Shown: positions 9,856 to 19,156, counted from the first letter of the stretch. The stretch is 64,000 nt of DNA from Blastococcus saxobsidens (GCF_010682065.1 NZ_JAAGWG010000012.1:62001-126000), one strand, 5' to 3'. A program made the numbers and translations. Notes: generated from the sequence alone by a model not told the origin.

Positions 9856-10095
9856 TCAGTCCTTGGGGAGGTGGAGCTCGACGTCCTCGATCACCGGGTT
9901 GGCGAGCAGTGTCTCGGCGATCTGCTTCAGCTCGGCCTCGTCGGGTGTCCCGTCGACCTCGAGCACGAAGTGCTTGCCCTGGCGGACGCTCCGCACGGAG
10001 TCGTGGCCGAGCCGGCCGAGGGCACCGAGCACCGCCTGACCCTGGGGGTCGGAGATCTCCGGCTTCAGGACGACGTCGACGACCACTCGGGACAC
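9856..10095 (-). CDS. purS: Phosphoribosylformylglycinamidine synthase subunit PurS
   Basis: A 79-residue bridging subunit of the FGAM synthase complex. Starting at the GTG at 10095 gives [21 protein letters not shown], the normal N-terminus; a start 12 codons further upstream would add residues not seen in the family. The C-terminus [14 protein letters not shown] is typical. It is the first gene of purS-purQ-purL. Its promoter must lie in the 100 bp shared with a hairpin-forming repeat and the end of the DUF559 gene. Confidence 0.94.
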   Translation of the reverse strand: MSRVVVDVVLKPEISDPQGQAVLGALGRLGHDSVRSVRQGKHFVLEVDGTPDEAELKQIAETLLANPVIEDVELHLPKD

Positions 10096-10137
10096 GCCGA
10101 CGAGCGTACCGGGGGCCCGCTCCCCCCCCATCTCCCG

Positions 10138-10199
10138 GGCGAGATCTGCACACTCATCCCGCTGCGGCCGCTGTGAGGGGCCGGTTCGCAGATCTCACC
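10138..10199. repeat. Inverted repeat pair with GAGATCTGC core (copies A and B)
   Basis: GGCGAGATCTGC (10138-10149) faces GCAGATCTCACC (10188-10199), 11 of 12 pairing, with a GC-rich loop containing gcggccgc. The stop codon of the DUF559 gene lies in the right arm. Copy A continues to GGCGAGATCTGCACACT, which recurs exactly, in the opposite orientation, at 11167-11183 beyond the other end of that gene. Confidence 0.75.
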
Positions 10200-11067
10200 G
10201 GGCGAGCGCGCGCCGGATCTGGGCCACCACAACGTCCGGCCTGCCCAGCACGTCGGCCGAGCTGAAGCGGAGCACGGTCCATCCCGACGCCACCAGTGCG
10301 TTCTGCCGGCGCAGGTCCCGGACGAACACCGCGCGGTCGCGATGGACGTCGCCGTCGAACTCGACCAGCACGCGCCGGTCCGGCCACGCCATGTCCGCAC
10401 GGAACAGCCCGGCCGGGGTCCTGATCTCGTGCTGGAGCACCGGCGCCGGGGCCCCGGCGGTGTGGAGCAGCCAGCGCAGCACCGACTCCATCGGGGATTC
10501 CGCCCGCGGGTCGGCGACCGGGAGGACGCTCCGCGCCCGCGCCGAGCCACGCCCCGACGGCCGGCGCGCCAGCTGCCCCTCCAGGTCCGCGACCGTGCAC
10601 CAGGCGGCGAGCACCTGGTCGGTGACCGCCAGCAGAGCAGCCGGCTCGAGCGTCATGGCGAGGTCGCGCCAGGTGCGCTCCGGCGTCGTCACCGGGAAAC
10701 CGAACCGCTCGCCCACGTCAGTCGGTACGAGGGGGCTTCGGTGGATGCATCGGTCCGCCCGCCCGCGCACCGCCGATCCGGTCGCCACCGTCACATGCAC
10801 CCGCACGTCGTCTCGCTGAAGTGGGATGTCCAGGCTCCAGAGGGCCGCCGCGGTGGCGTGGCTGACCACCGCGCCAGGGGGCGCGGTCAGCTGAACCGCC
10901 GAGATGCGCGCCGACAGGTCGGACAGGAGGGCGCGGGGCAGGTAGGTGTCACGCGACAAGCGGACGACGTCCGGATGGCGGAGCCTCTTGCGGCTGATCC
11001 CGGCAGCGCCGGCCATCGCGCGGGTAGCCGGACCGGTCAGCCGTGAGGGGGACGCTCGTCGAGGCAC
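10195..11067 (-). CDS. AbiEi-like N-terminus plus DUF559 nuclease-like domain protein
   Basis: A 290-residue protein starting at GTG 11067. Its N-terminal half (HPDVVRLSRDTYLPR, VVSHATAAALWSLDIP) resembles AbiEi-type transcriptional regulators or antitoxins. Its C-terminal half is a DUF559/Vsr-like domain with the PD-(D/E)XK-type pattern FRADMAWPDRRVLVEFDGDVH, followed by RRQNALVASGWTVLRF. Many copies of this family occur in actinobacterial genomes without a proven function. It separates purC from purS, which are expected to be adjacent, and inverted 17-bp repeats flank it. A host-defence or mobile-cassette role is inference only. Confidence 0.82.
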   Translation of the reverse strand: MPRRASPSRLTGPATRAMAGAAGISRKRLRHPDVVRLSRDTYLPRALLSDLSARISAVQLTAPPGAVVSHATAAALWSLDIPLQRDDVRVHVTVATGSAVRGRADRCIHRSPLVPTDVGERFGFPVTTPERTWRDLAMTLEPAALLAVTDQVLAAWCTVADLEGQLARRPSGRGSARARSVLPVADPRAESPMESVLRWLLHTAGAPAPVLQHEIRTPAGLFRADMAWPDRRVLVEFDGDVHRDRAVFVRDLRRQNALVASGWTVLRFSSADVLGRPDVVVAQIRRALAR

Positions 11068-11166
11068 GGACGCAGCCTCGCCGGAACGGGCCCCCTCCTG
11101 CCGCGTCGTCCACAGGCAGCGGCCGAGTTCTGCGTTGACGCCCCGAATAGCGGCCGGATGGGGGTC

Positions 11167-11183
11167 AGTGTGCAGATCTCGCC
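11167..11183. repeat. Inverted repeat copy C flanking the DUF559 gene
   Basis: AGTGTGCAGATCTCGCC is the exact reverse complement of the first 17 bases of copy A at 10138-10154. It lies 11 nt past the purC stop. With copy A it brackets the DUF559 gene. Confidence 0.8.
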
Positions 11184-11193
11184 GGAGTCTCGG

Positions 11194-12069
11194 TCAGGCG
11201 AAGCGGCGGCCGGTGAGCTGCTCGTAGGCGGTCACGTAGCGCTCGCGGGTGGCGACGACGACGTCGTCGGGCAGCTCCGGCGGCTCGGAGACGCGGTCCC
11301 AGCCCGACGACGTCAGCCAGTCGCGCACGAACTGCTTGTCGTACGACGGCTGGACCGAACCCGGGGACCACGACGACGCCGGCCAGAACCGCGACGAGTC
11401 CGGGGTGAGCACCTCGTCGCCGAGCACCAGCCCGCCGGCGGCGTCGACACCGAACTCGAACTTGGTGTCGGCCAGCACGATGTCGGCGTCGCGGGCGATC
11501 TCCGCGCCGCGCCGGTACAGCGCCAGCGTCAGCTCCCGCAGCTCCTCGGCCCGCTCGGCGCCGACCAGCGAGACCACCCGCGGGAAGTCGATCGGCTCGT
11601 CGTGCTCGCCGATCTCGGCCTTGGTCGACGGCGTGAACACCGGCTCGGGCAGCTGCGAGCCCTCGACCAGCCCGGCGGGCAGCACGACGTCGCGGATCGA
11701 GCCGCTGCGCTCGTACTCCTTCGTGCCGCCCCCGGAGAGGTAGCCGCGGGCCACGCACTCCACCGGCAGCATCTCCAGGCGCCGGACGAGCATCGCCCGG
11801 CCCTCGACCCCGGCCGGGACGTCCGTGGCCGACACCAGGTGGTGCGTCGCGCCGAAGGAGTCCAGCACCGGCGTCAGCTGCTCGAACCACCACACCGACA
11901 GCTGCGTGAGCACCCGCCCCTTGTCCGGGATCGGCGTCGGCAGCACCCAGTCGTAGGCCGAGATCCGGTCCGAGGCCACCAGCAGCAGCTGGTCGGCACC
12001 GGCGTCGTAGATCTCCCGCACCTTGCCGCGGGCGATCAGCGGGAGGTCCACCACCGGGCCGGAGCTCAT
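11194..12069 (-). CDS. purC: SAICAR synthase (phosphoribosylaminoimidazole-succinocarboxamide synthase)
   Basis: PurC joins aspartate to CAIR with ATP. It has 291 residues from ATG 12069, which overlaps the purB stop as ATGA. Motifs include ARGKVREIYDAG near the N-terminus, SDRISAYDWVLPTPIPDKG, ECVARGYLSGGGTKEY, FTPSTKAEIGEHDEPI, LADTKFEFGVD and LTPDSSRFWPAS. The C-terminus SYDKQFVRDWL is normal. It is the second gene of the purB-purC pair. Confidence 0.97.
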   Translation of the reverse strand: MSSGPVVDLPLIARGKVREIYDAGADQLLLVASDRISAYDWVLPTPIPDKGRVLTQLSVWWFEQLTPVLDSFGATHHLVSATDVPAGVEGRAMLVRRLEMLPVECVARGYLSGGGTKEYERSGSIRDVVLPAGLVEGSQLPEPVFTPSTKAEIGEHDEPIDFPRVVSLVGAERAEELRELTLALYRRGAEIARDADIVLADTKFEFGVDAAGGLVLGDEVLTPDSSRFWPASSWSPGSVQPSYDKQFVRDWLTSSGWDRVSEPPELPDDVVVATRERYVTAYEQLTGRRFA

Positions 12070-13373
12070 GACAGTGCGGCCAGCCGGTCGAACAGCGGCC
12101 CGAGGTTGGTCACGTACTGCTCGGGCCGGCAGATCTCGTCCAGCCGGGCCTCGTCCAGCGTCACGTCGGACGCCGACGCCCGTGTCCGCAGCGTCTCGCG
12201 GAAGGGCACGCCGCTGTTCCACGTCTCCATGGCCGCCGACTGGACCAGCGCGTAGGCGTCCTCGCGGGACAGCCCGCCCTCGACCAGCTCCAGGAGCACC
12301 GACGAGGTGTAGATCAGGCCGCCGGTGGACTCGAGGTTGGCCCGCATCCGGTCGGCGTCGACGACGAGGTTCTCGACCAGCCCCGCCGTCAGGTTCAGCA
12401 GGTAGTCGGTGGTGATCGCCGCGTCGGGCAGGAACACCCGCTCGGTCGAGGAGTGCGAGATGTCGCGCTCGTGCCAGAGCGGGATGCCCTCCATCACCGG
12501 CACGATCGCCGCCCGCACCACGCGGGCCAGGCCGGCGATGCGCTCGGAGCGGATCGGGTTCTTCTTGTGCGGCATCGCGCTCGAGCCCTTCTGGCCCGAC
12601 CCGAACGCCTCCGACAGCTCGCGCACCTCGGTGCGCTGGCCGTGCCGGACCTCCAGCGCGATCGCCTCGCAGACCGTGGCGATGATCGCCAGCGCCGAGA
12701 CCCACTCGCTGATCCCGTCGCGCAGCACCACCTGGGTGGAGGCGTCCGCGGGCCGCAGCCCGAGCGCCTCGGCCACCGTGGTCTCCACCGCCGGGTCGAT
12801 CAGCGAGTAGGTGCCGACGGCGCCGGAGATGGCCACGACGCCGACGGCGTCCCGCGCGGCCCGCAGCCGGTCGCGGGACCGGGCGGCGGCGAAGGCGAGG
12901 TCGGCGACGCGATGGCCCCAGACGACCGGCTCGGCGTGCACGCCGTGCGTCCGGCCGACCCGGATCGTCTCCCGGTGCGCCAGGCCGTGGTCGCGCAGCG
13001 CGGCCACCAGCCGGTCGGCCTTGGCCAGCAGCACGTCGGTGGCGTCGGTCAGCTGCACGGCCAGCGCGGTGTCCAGCAGGTCCGACGACGTCATCCCGTG
13101 GTGCACGTAGGCGGCGGCCGAACGCGGCTCGGTGTTGTCGGCCCAGGCGGTGAGGAAGGCGATGACGTCGTGCTGCGTCGTCTCCTCGATCTCCGCGACC
13201 CGCTCCGGCGTGGGCGGCGGGGCGTTGCGGACCGGATCGACGACGTCGGCCGGGACGCGCCCCGCAGCCGCGTGCGCCTCCAGCACCAGCGTCTCGACGC
13301 GGCACCACAGCTCGTACTTGTGCTGGTCGCTCCAGACCCGGCCCATGTCGGGGAGCGTGTAGCGCTCGATCAT
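12066..13373 (-). CDS. purB: Adenylosuccinate lyase
   Basis: PurB cleaves SAICAR to AICAR and adenylosuccinate to AMP, so it acts twice in purine synthesis. From ATG 13373 it has 435 residues and begins MIERYTLPDMGRVWSD; an in-frame GTG six codons upstream (13391) is less likely. The fumarase/aspartase-superfamily signature SSAMPHKKNPIRSE is intact, as are HGMTSSDLLDTA and GRTHGVHAEP. It overlaps purC by 4 nt and is divergent from the AI-2E-type permease gene. Confidence 0.96.
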   Translation of the reverse strand: MIERYTLPDMGRVWSDQHKYELWCRVETLVLEAHAAAGRVPADVVDPVRNAPPPTPERVAEIEETTQHDVIAFLTAWADNTEPRSAAAYVHHGMTSSDLLDTALAVQLTDATDVLLAKADRLVAALRDHGLAHRETIRVGRTHGVHAEPVVWGHRVADLAFAAARSRDRLRAARDAVGVVAISGAVGTYSLIDPAVETTVAEALGLRPADASTQVVLRDGISEWVSALAIIATVCEAIALEVRHGQRTEVRELSEAFGSGQKGSSAMPHKKNPIRSERIAGLARVVRAAIVPVMEGIPLWHERDISHSSTERVFLPDAAITTDYLLNLTAGLVENLVVDADRMRANLESTGGLIYTSSVLLELVEGGLSREDAYALVQSAAMETWNSGVPFRETLRTRASASDVTLDEARLDEICRPEQYVTNLGPLFDRLAALS

Positions 13374-13475
13374 GCGGGTACCGCCTGCCACTGCTCAGCT
13401 CGTCGCGCCACGGGGACATCCTCCCGTAGGGCTAGCGTGATCACGAACCACCCCTACTTCTCGCGGAGGTACGCG

Positions 13476-14882
13476 ATGCGGCGCCGGGCCAGCGCCCTCC
13501 TCGGTCGGGCCCGCGAGCGCATCCGCGTCGCCCGCGAGCACGACCCGCACGCCTGGCCCGACCGGTCACCGGACCACGTCGTCCGGGTCGACCACGACGA
13601 GCCGGACGACGGGCTCGACGAGGACCGCGCCGGCGACGAGCAACCACCGCTCGGCAGTCCCGAGCCGGGCGCGCCGGACCTCGACGGCGCCCTCGGGCCC
13701 GGCGGGGTGAGCGGCCCGCCCGAGGGCGGCCGGCCGCAGCGCCGGCGCGAACGCCCGCTGCCGCCCGGCCGGTCCCCCACCCGCATCGAGGACGGCGTCC
13801 CGACCGCACTGCGGACCGCGGCGGCGTGGTCCTGGCGGCTGCTGGTCGTCATCGCCGGTCTGTACGCGCTGCTGACCGGGATGACCTACGTCGCCCTCGT
13901 CGTGGTGCCGATCATCGTGGCGCTGCTCCTGGCCGCGCTGCTGCAGCCCGGCGCCGCGGCGATGGTGCGCCAGGGCTGGCCCCGGTCCTTCTCCGCGCTG
14001 ACGATGCTCGTCGTCGGGCTGGGCGTGGTCTCCGGGATCATCACGCTGGTCGTCCAGCAGGTCAGCACCGGCTTCGGCGACCTCGCCGAGCAGGTCAGCG
14101 AGGGCCTCGGGCAGGTGCGCACCTTCGTCGTCCGCACCTTCCCGATCACCGGGGGCCAGCTCGACGACGCCGTCGCCCAGGCGCAGGAGACGCTGGTCGC
14201 CAACCAGGAGACGATCGCCTCCGGCGCCATCACCACCGCGGCCACCGTCGGCGAGGTGTTCACCGGGATCGTCCTGGCGCTGTTCACGCTCTTCTTCTTC
14301 CTCAAGGACGGCCGGTCGATCTGGCTGTGGGTCGTGGGCCTGTTCCCCGCCGACTCCCGCGCCTACGTCGACGAGGCCGCACGCCGGGCCTGGCGCACGC
14401 TGATCAGCTACGTGCGGGCGACGGTGGCCGTCGCGATGGTCGACGCCATCGGCATCGGCATCGGGCTGGCGGTCCTCGGCGTGCCGCTGGTCATCCCGCT
14501 GTCGGCGCTGGTGTTCCTGGGCGCCTTCATCCCGATCATCGGGTCCTTCCTCGCCGGCACGGTCGCCGTGCTGGTGGCGCTGGTCGCGGTCGGCCCGATC
14601 AAGGCGCTGATCGCCCTGGCGGTCGTCATCGCCGTCATGCAGCTGGAGGGGCACGTCCTGCAGCCGCTGCTGCTGGGCCGCGCCGTGCACGTGCACCCGC
14701 TGGCCGTGGTGCTGGCGATCGCGGCCGGGCTGCTCATCGGCGGGATCTTCGGCGCGCTGATCGCCGTCCCGACGGTCGCCTGCGTGAACGTCGCCGGCAC
14801 CTACCTCAGCCGGCGGCACGAGGGCCCTCGCCCGCCCGAGCCCCGGCCGGGACGGGCCGACCCGGTGGTCAGCGCCGGCTGA
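13476..14882 (+). CDS. AI-2E family transporter (membrane permease)
   Basis: A 468-residue membrane protein. ATG 13476 has a strong GGAGGT site 5 nt upstream; a -10-like TAGCGT lies at about 13433. The first 110 residues are charged and Pro/Gly-rich and predicted cytoplasmic. About eight helices follow, with the family pattern of a long amphipathic stretch (VQQVSTGFGDLAEQVSEGLGQV) and the C-terminal block GAFIPIIGSFLAG, LEGHVLQPLLLGRAVHVHPLAV. Members include TqsA and Na+/H+ antiporters, so the substrate cannot be named. The long N-terminal extension is unusual for the family. Confidence 0.88.
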   Translation: MRRRASALLGRARERIRVAREHDPHAWPDRSPDHVVRVDHDEPDDGLDEDRAGDEQPPLGSPEPGAPDLDGALGPGGVSGPPEGGRPQRRRERPLPPGRSPTRIEDGVPTALRTAAAWSWRLLVVIAGLYALLTGMTYVALVVVPIIVALLLAALLQPGAAAMVRQGWPRSFSALTMLVVGLGVVSGIITLVVQQVSTGFGDLAEQVSEGLGQVRTFVVRTFPITGGQLDDAVAQAQETLVANQETIASGAITTAATVGEVFTGIVLALFTLFFFLKDGRSIWLWVVGLFPADSRAYVDEAARRAWRTLISYVRATVAVAMVDAIGIGIGLAVLGVPLVIPLSALVFLGAFIPIIGSFLAGTVAVLVALVAVGPIKALIALAVVIAVMQLEGHVLQPLLLGRAVHVHPLAVVLAIAAGLLIGGIFGALIAVPTVACVNVAGTYLSRRHEGPRPPEPRPGRADPVVSAG

Positions 14883-14974
14883 CGCCCGGCGGCACCACGA
14901 CATCCGGTTGGCGCTCCCAGGGCGATGGCGGAATCACCCGGGGAGCACTCCGTCCCTGTGCGGAGGCAGGTCGG

Positions 14975-15373
14975 TCAGCGCTCGACGGGCGCGTAGGCCT
15001 CCGGATGGGAGGCGAGGTCGGCCCGGAATGCCCGCTCGATCGTGGCGTCCCACTCCGGCAGCGCCTCGTCGTAGCGCCGGTTGGCCTCCTCTTCGAGGTC
15101 GTCGTCCGCGCCCGGGTCGTCCGCGGCCCGAGCGTCCTTCGACCGTGCGATGTCCTCGACCGCGGTCGCGGCGGCGTCCAGGCCGAGCAGCCGGAAGCCG
15201 GCGACCGCCCGTTCGCGCTGGTCGGGCTCCAGCCCTTCGACGGCGTGCAGCAGTCCGCCGTTCATCGCCATGCCGTGGCACAGCAGCACCGCGGCGAGTG
15301 CCGCGTCCCCGGGGTGGGTGAACGGCGCGAAGGGGTCGCAGGCCCGGTTCCAGATCTCGTCCGGATCGGTCAC
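14975..15373 (-). CDS. DUF4375/DMP19-like small protein
   Basis: About 132 residues, acidic. The GTG start overlaps the purD stop as GTGA, so it is coupled to purD. The central part ([39 protein letters not shown]) resembles DMP19/DUF4375 domains, where the NGG motif is typical; one member is a DNA-mimic protein in Neisseria. The acidic segment [12 protein letters not shown] fits such proteins but proves nothing. No role in purine synthesis is known. It ends 92 nt from the convergent permease gene. Confidence 0.68.
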   Translation of the reverse strand: MTDPDEIWNRACDPFAPFTHPGDAALAAVLLCHGMAMNGGLLHAVEGLEPDQRERAVAGFRLLGLDAAATAVEDIARSKDARAADDPGADDDLEEEANRRYDEALPEWDATIERAFRADLASHPEAYAPVER

Positions 15374-16650
15374 GGCGCGATCCTGCCCTCGACGGCGGCC
15401 AGGGCGATGTCGGTGCGCCAGTGCGCGTCGGCCAGTCGCACGCCGGCGACGCGCTCGTAGGCGGCCTGCCGGGCGGCGGCGAGGTCCGCGCCCACCGCGG
15501 TCACGGCCAGCACCCGGCCGCCGGCGGAGACCACGGTGCCGTCGGCGGCGAGCGCCGTGCCGGCGTGCAGGACGCCCTCGCCGTTCGCGCCGGTGATCGG
15601 GTCGCCCGTCCGGGGCGCCTGCGGGTAGCCCGGCGCGGCGACCACGACGGTCACCGCGGCGCCGTCGTGCCAGCGCAGCGGTGGCTGGTCGGCGAGGGTG
15701 CCGGTGGCCGCGGCGTGCAGCAGCCCGCCCAGCGGCGTCGCCAGCAGCGGCAGGACCACCTGGGTCTCCGGGTCGCCGAACCGCGCGTTGAACTCCACGA
15801 CGCGCACCCCGCGGGAGGTGAGTGCCAGACCGGCGTACAGCAGCCCGCTGAACGTCTCGCCCCGGCGGGCCATCTCGTCCACGGTGGGCTGCAGGACGGT
15901 CGCCAGCACCTCCTCGACCAACCCGGGCGGCGCCCAGGGCAGTGGCGCGTAGGCGCCCATCCCCCCGGTGTTGGGTCCGGCGTCGCCGTCGTCGCGCCGC
16001 TTGTGGTCCTGGGCGGGCACCAGCGGCAGCACCGTCGTCCCGTCGGTGACGGCGAACAGCGAGACCTCGGGCCCGTCGAGGTACTCCTCGACCAGGACCG
16101 AGCCGCCGGCGTCCAGCACCGACCGGCCGTGGGCGACGGCGGCTTCCCGGTCGGGGGTGACGACGACGCCCTTCCCCGCCGCCAGGCCGTCGTCCTTCAC
16201 CACGAACGGCGCACCGCCGGTGAGGGCGGCGACCTCGTCCAGCGCCGTCTCCAGCTCCGGCAGGCCTCCGACGGCCCACGAGCGGGCGGTGGGGACACCG
16301 GCCGCGGTCATGACGTGCTTGGCGAAGGACTTGCTGCCCTCGAGCTGGGCGGCCTGCGCGGAGGGGCCGAAGCAGGCGATGCCCGCCTCGCGGACGGCGT
16401 CGGCGACCCCGGCCACGAGCGGCACCTCCGGCCCGACGACGACCAGGTCGGCCCGCCACTCCCGCGCCAGACCGGCGACGGCATCGGGATCGGTGACGGC
16501 GAGCGTCGCACCCCCCGCGGGCGGGGCGGCGATCGCCTGCGTACCCGCGTTCCCGGGGGCGCAGGCGAGCGCGCTCACCGCAGGGTCGGACTGCAGAGCC
16601 ACGCACAGGGCGTGCTCCCGGGCACCGGAGCCGATCACCAGCACGCGCAC
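15370..16650 (-). CDS. purD: Phosphoribosylamine-glycine ligase (GAR synthetase)
   Basis: PurD joins glycine to phosphoribosylamine with ATP, the second purine step. It has 426 residues from a GTG start and an ATP-grasp fold. Motifs include [14 protein letters not shown], the Rossmann-like N-domain ([31 protein letters not shown]), [33 protein letters not shown] and [12 protein letters not shown]. It is the first gene of a coupled pair with the DMP19-like gene. About 216 bp separate it from the divergent glpQ. Confidence 0.97.
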   Translation of the reverse strand: MRVLVIGSGAREHALCVALQSDPAVSALACAPGNAGTQAIAAPPAGGATLAVTDPDAVAGLAREWRADLVVVGPEVPLVAGVADAVREAGIACFGPSAQAAQLEGSKSFAKHVMTAAGVPTARSWAVGGLPELETALDEVAALTGGAPFVVKDDGLAAGKGVVVTPDREAAVAHGRSVLDAGGSVLVEEYLDGPEVSLFAVTDGTTVLPLVPAQDHKRRDDGDAGPNTGGMGAYAPLPWAPPGLVEEVLATVLQPTVDEMARRGETFSGLLYAGLALTSRGVRVVEFNARFGDPETQVVLPLLATPLGGLLHAAATGTLADQPPLRWHDGAAVTVVVAAPGYPQAPRTGDPITGANGEGVLHAGTALAADGTVVSAGGRVLAVTAVGADLAAARQAAYERVAGVRLADAHWRTDIALAAVEGRIAP

Positions 16651-16746
16651 GAGCGGCGACCCTACCGACCCTTCCGGGTGAGCCGCGACGCCGCGGCCCG
16701 GGACCCCTCTCCGGAGCTTCGAACCTCAGAAACCCCAGACACACCA

Positions 16747-16762
16747 CGTGATCTGGGTCACA
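16747..16762. promoter_or_regulatory. CRP/GlxR-like box upstream of glpQ
   Basis: CGTGA-N6-TCACA matches the actinobacterial CRP/GlxR consensus TGTGA-N6-TCACA at 9 of 10 bases. It lies 105 bp before the glpQ ATG and 97 bp before the purD start. The rest of the 16651-16866 gap shows no further clear signals. Confidence 0.55.
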
Positions 16763-16866
16763 AACACTCCCCAGCGGTGCTGGTCAACGCGCTGTGTGCT
16801 CGATTGTGCGCAACCCGCCTTCTTCAGTTCCCCCTCGATTCACCCGATTCCTGTGTTGTGGACGCC

Positions 16867-17886
16867 ATGCGCGCGACCGAGTCGTTGGCCACCAGGCCCG
16901 CGACACGCCTTCCCCGGCCCGTCGTCATCGGACACCGTGGAGCCCCGGCCTACCGGCCGGAGCACACCACGGCGAGCTTCGAGCTGGCCATCGACATGGG
17001 TGCCGAGCTGATCGAGCCGGACGTGGTGGTCAGCCGCGACGGCGTGCTCGTGGTCCGGCACGAGAACGAGCTCTCGCTGTCCACCGACGTGGCCGAGCAC
17101 CCGGAGTTCGCCGACCGGCACACCCGCAAGGAGATCGACGGTCAGCTGTGCACCGGCTGGTTCACCGAGGACTTCACCTACGCCGAACTGCGCACGCTCC
17201 GCTCCATCGAGCGGATGCCGGCGCTGCGGCCGACGAACACCGCCTACGACGGCCGGTTCGGCATCCTCACCCTCGCCGAGGTCATCGAGCTCGCCCGCTG
17301 CCGCTCGACCGCCGAGCGGCAGGTGCGGGTGCTGGCCGAGCTGAAGCACCCCGAGTGGTGGGAGGCCCAGGGCATGCCGATGTCCGAGCTCGTCGCCGCG
17401 GAGCTGAGCCGCCTCGGGGCGGACCGCGCCGACGGCACGGTCGTCGTCCAGTCCTTCGACCCGGCCGTGCTGCGCGACCTGCGCGCCCGCCTCGGCGACG
17501 ACGGCCCGCTCATGGGCCAGCTGGTCGACGACGCCCACACCGGCGACGCGATGGTCACCCCCTCGGGCCTCCGGGAGATCTCCACCTACGCCCAGGTCGT
17601 CGCGCCCAGCCGCGACCGGGTGCTGGCCAGCGCCGCCACCGCCGCACCCGCCGAGCACCTGGTCGCCCAGGCGCACGCCGCCCAGCTCGCCGTCTTCTGC
17701 TGGACCCTTCGCGCGGAGAACGCCTACCTGCCGGAGCACCTGCGCCGCGGCGACTCCCCGAACGGCCTCGGCGACGCCGTCGGCGACGCGCTCCAGCTGC
17801 TCGCGCTCGGGGTCGACGGGCTGATCACCGACTCCCCCGACCACGCCGTGCGCGCCCGGACCGCCGCCACCGCCCAGCTGGTCTGA
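16867..17886 (+). CDS. glpQ: Glycerophosphodiester phosphodiesterase
   Basis: A 339-residue GDPD-family enzyme that hydrolyses glycerophosphodiesters to glycerol-3-phosphate and an alcohol. Catalytic features are GHRGAPAYRPEHT near residue 25 and ELIEPDVVVSRDGVLVVRHE, followed by ELKHP and VVVQSFDP; the C-terminal GVDGLITDSPD is typical. I chose ATG 16867; GTG 16858, three codons earlier, is possible. There is no clear signal peptide, so it is probably cytoplasmic. A CRP-like box upstream suggests carbon-source control. It converges on rsgA with only 10 nt between stops. Confidence 0.92.
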   Translation: MRATESLATRPATRLPRPVVIGHRGAPAYRPEHTTASFELAIDMGAELIEPDVVVSRDGVLVVRHENELSLSTDVAEHPEFADRHTRKEIDGQLCTGWFTEDFTYAELRTLRSIERMPALRPTNTAYDGRFGILTLAEVIELARCRSTAERQVRVLAELKHPEWWEAQGMPMSELVAAELSRLGADRADGTVVVQSFDPAVLRDLRARLGDDGPLMGQLVDDAHTGDAMVTPSGLREISTYAQVVAPSRDRVLASAATAAPAEHLVAQAHAAQLAVFCWTLRAENAYLPEHLRRGDSPNGLGDAVGDALQLLALGVDGLITDSPDHAVRARTAATAQLV

Positions 17887-17896
17887 TCCGACGCGC

Positions 17897-18943
17897 TCAC
17901 CGCGGCCGCCCGGGTTCGGCCCGGCGGCTGCGGTGCAGCGCACGCAGCTTCGCCCGTTCGTCGGCCCGGGCGCGGGCGTCCACGCGCAGCCGCTGCCGGT
18001 GCGCCTCGCCCTGGAGCTTCCGCCAGGCGATGAAGCGGGCCGGGTCGAGCCGGCCCTCTTCGATGGCGGCGGCGACCGCGCAGCCGGGCTCGGTGCGGTG
18101 CCCGCAGTCCCGGTAGCGGCAGTCGACGGCCAGCCCGGTCACGTCGGCGTAGGCGCGGCCGACGCCGTCGAGGTCGTCGTGGAGGCCGAGCTCGCGCATC
18201 CCCGGGGTGTCGACGAGCAGCCCGCCGTCGGGCAGCAGGTGCAGCTCGCGCGCGGTGGTGGCGTGCCGGCCCCGCCCGTCGTCCCGGATCTCCCGGGTGC
18301 CGGCCACCCGCCGCCCGGCCAGCGCGTTGGCCAGGCTCGACTTCCCCACCCCCGACGGCCCCACCATGGCGGCGGTCCGGCCCGGGCCGAGCAGGGCCCG
18401 CACCGCGTCCAGCCCGTCGCCGGTCAGCGAGCTGACGGCGAGGACGGCGACCCCCAGGGCGTCGTCGGCCACTTGCGCCACCGCCGGGCCGACGTCCGCG
18501 CACAGGTCGGCCTTGGTGAGCACCACGACGGGCGTGGCCCCGCTGCTCCACGCCACCGCGAGGTAGCGCTCCACCCGGCGCAGCCGGGCCTCCCCCGCCA
18601 GCGAGTCCACGACGAGGACGACGTCGACGTTGGCGGCCACCACCTGCGCCGCCGAGGTGCGTCCGGCCGCGGTCCGGGTGAAGGCGGTGCGGCGCGGGAG
18701 GACGGCGACGGCGAGCTCGTCCCGGACCGCGACCCAGTCACCGACGGCGGGCCCACCGGGGAGCGCGTCGTGCAGGGCGGCCGCGGGACGCAGGCGTTGC
18801 TCCCCCTCGGCGGTGAGCACGCTCAGCCGCCCCCGGTCGACCCGCGTCACCCGGCCGGGGAGGCACCCCGCGGGCAGCGCGACGGCACGATCGGCGGTCC
18901 AGCCCAGCGCAGCGAGTTCCACGCCGGGATGGTGACTCCGCAC
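17897..18943 (-). CDS. rsgA: Ribosome small-subunit-dependent GTPase A
   Basis: A 348-residue circularly permuted GTPase that helps 30S subunit maturation. An N-terminal OB-fold region (GRVTRVDRGRLSVL, VGDWVAV) is followed by the permuted G motifs: TKAD (G4), SSLTGDGLD (G5), GPSGVGKSSL (G1) and DTPGMRELGL (G3). The zinc-binding element CRYRDCGHRTEPGC is intact. It starts at GTG 18943. The divergent region upstream holds the tandem hairpin repeats that follow purA. Confidence 0.95.
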   Translation of the reverse strand: MRSHHPGVELAALGWTADRAVALPAGCLPGRVTRVDRGRLSVLTAEGEQRLRPAAALHDALPGGPAVGDWVAVRDELAVAVLPRRTAFTRTAAGRTSAAQVVAANVDVVLVVDSLAGEARLRRVERYLAVAWSSGATPVVVLTKADLCADVGPAVAQVADDALGVAVLAVSSLTGDGLDAVRALLGPGRTAAMVGPSGVGKSSLANALAGRRVAGTREIRDDGRGRHATTARELHLLPDGGLLVDTPGMRELGLHDDLDGVGRAYADVTGLAVDCRYRDCGHRTEPGCAVAAAIEEGRLDPARFIAWRKLQGEAHRQRLRVDARARADERAKLRALHRSRRAEPGRPR

Positions 18944-19057
18944 CGGTCAGGCTGTCGCGGCATTTACCGGGCGTGGCCCTGTCGGCCCGAGCGGGCCCCG
19001 GAGGGGCCACGCAGGGACGACGCAGCGGCCCCACGCAGTCGGGGCACGGCCCCTGGC

Positions 19058-19153
19058 CGCGGTGTCGTCCGGTGTACGACGGTGTCACGGCCCGCGGTGT
19101 CGTCCGGTTGACGACGGTGTCACGCCCGCGGTGTCGTCCGGAGGACGACAGGC
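19058..19153. repeat. Tandem 34-35 bp repeats, each able to form a hairpin
   Basis: Three units begin with CGCGGTGTCGTCCGG at 19058, 19093 and 19127. Each has a GTCGT(C)(C)...(G)(G)ACGAC inverted repeat; the stem grows from 5 bp in unit 1 to 7 bp in unit 3 (GTCGTCC at 19133 with GGACGAC at 19143). They lie just after the purA stop and 115 bp upstream of rsgA. They could act as a purA terminator or a regulatory array for rsgA. Confidence 0.8.
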
Positions 19154-19156
19154 CAC

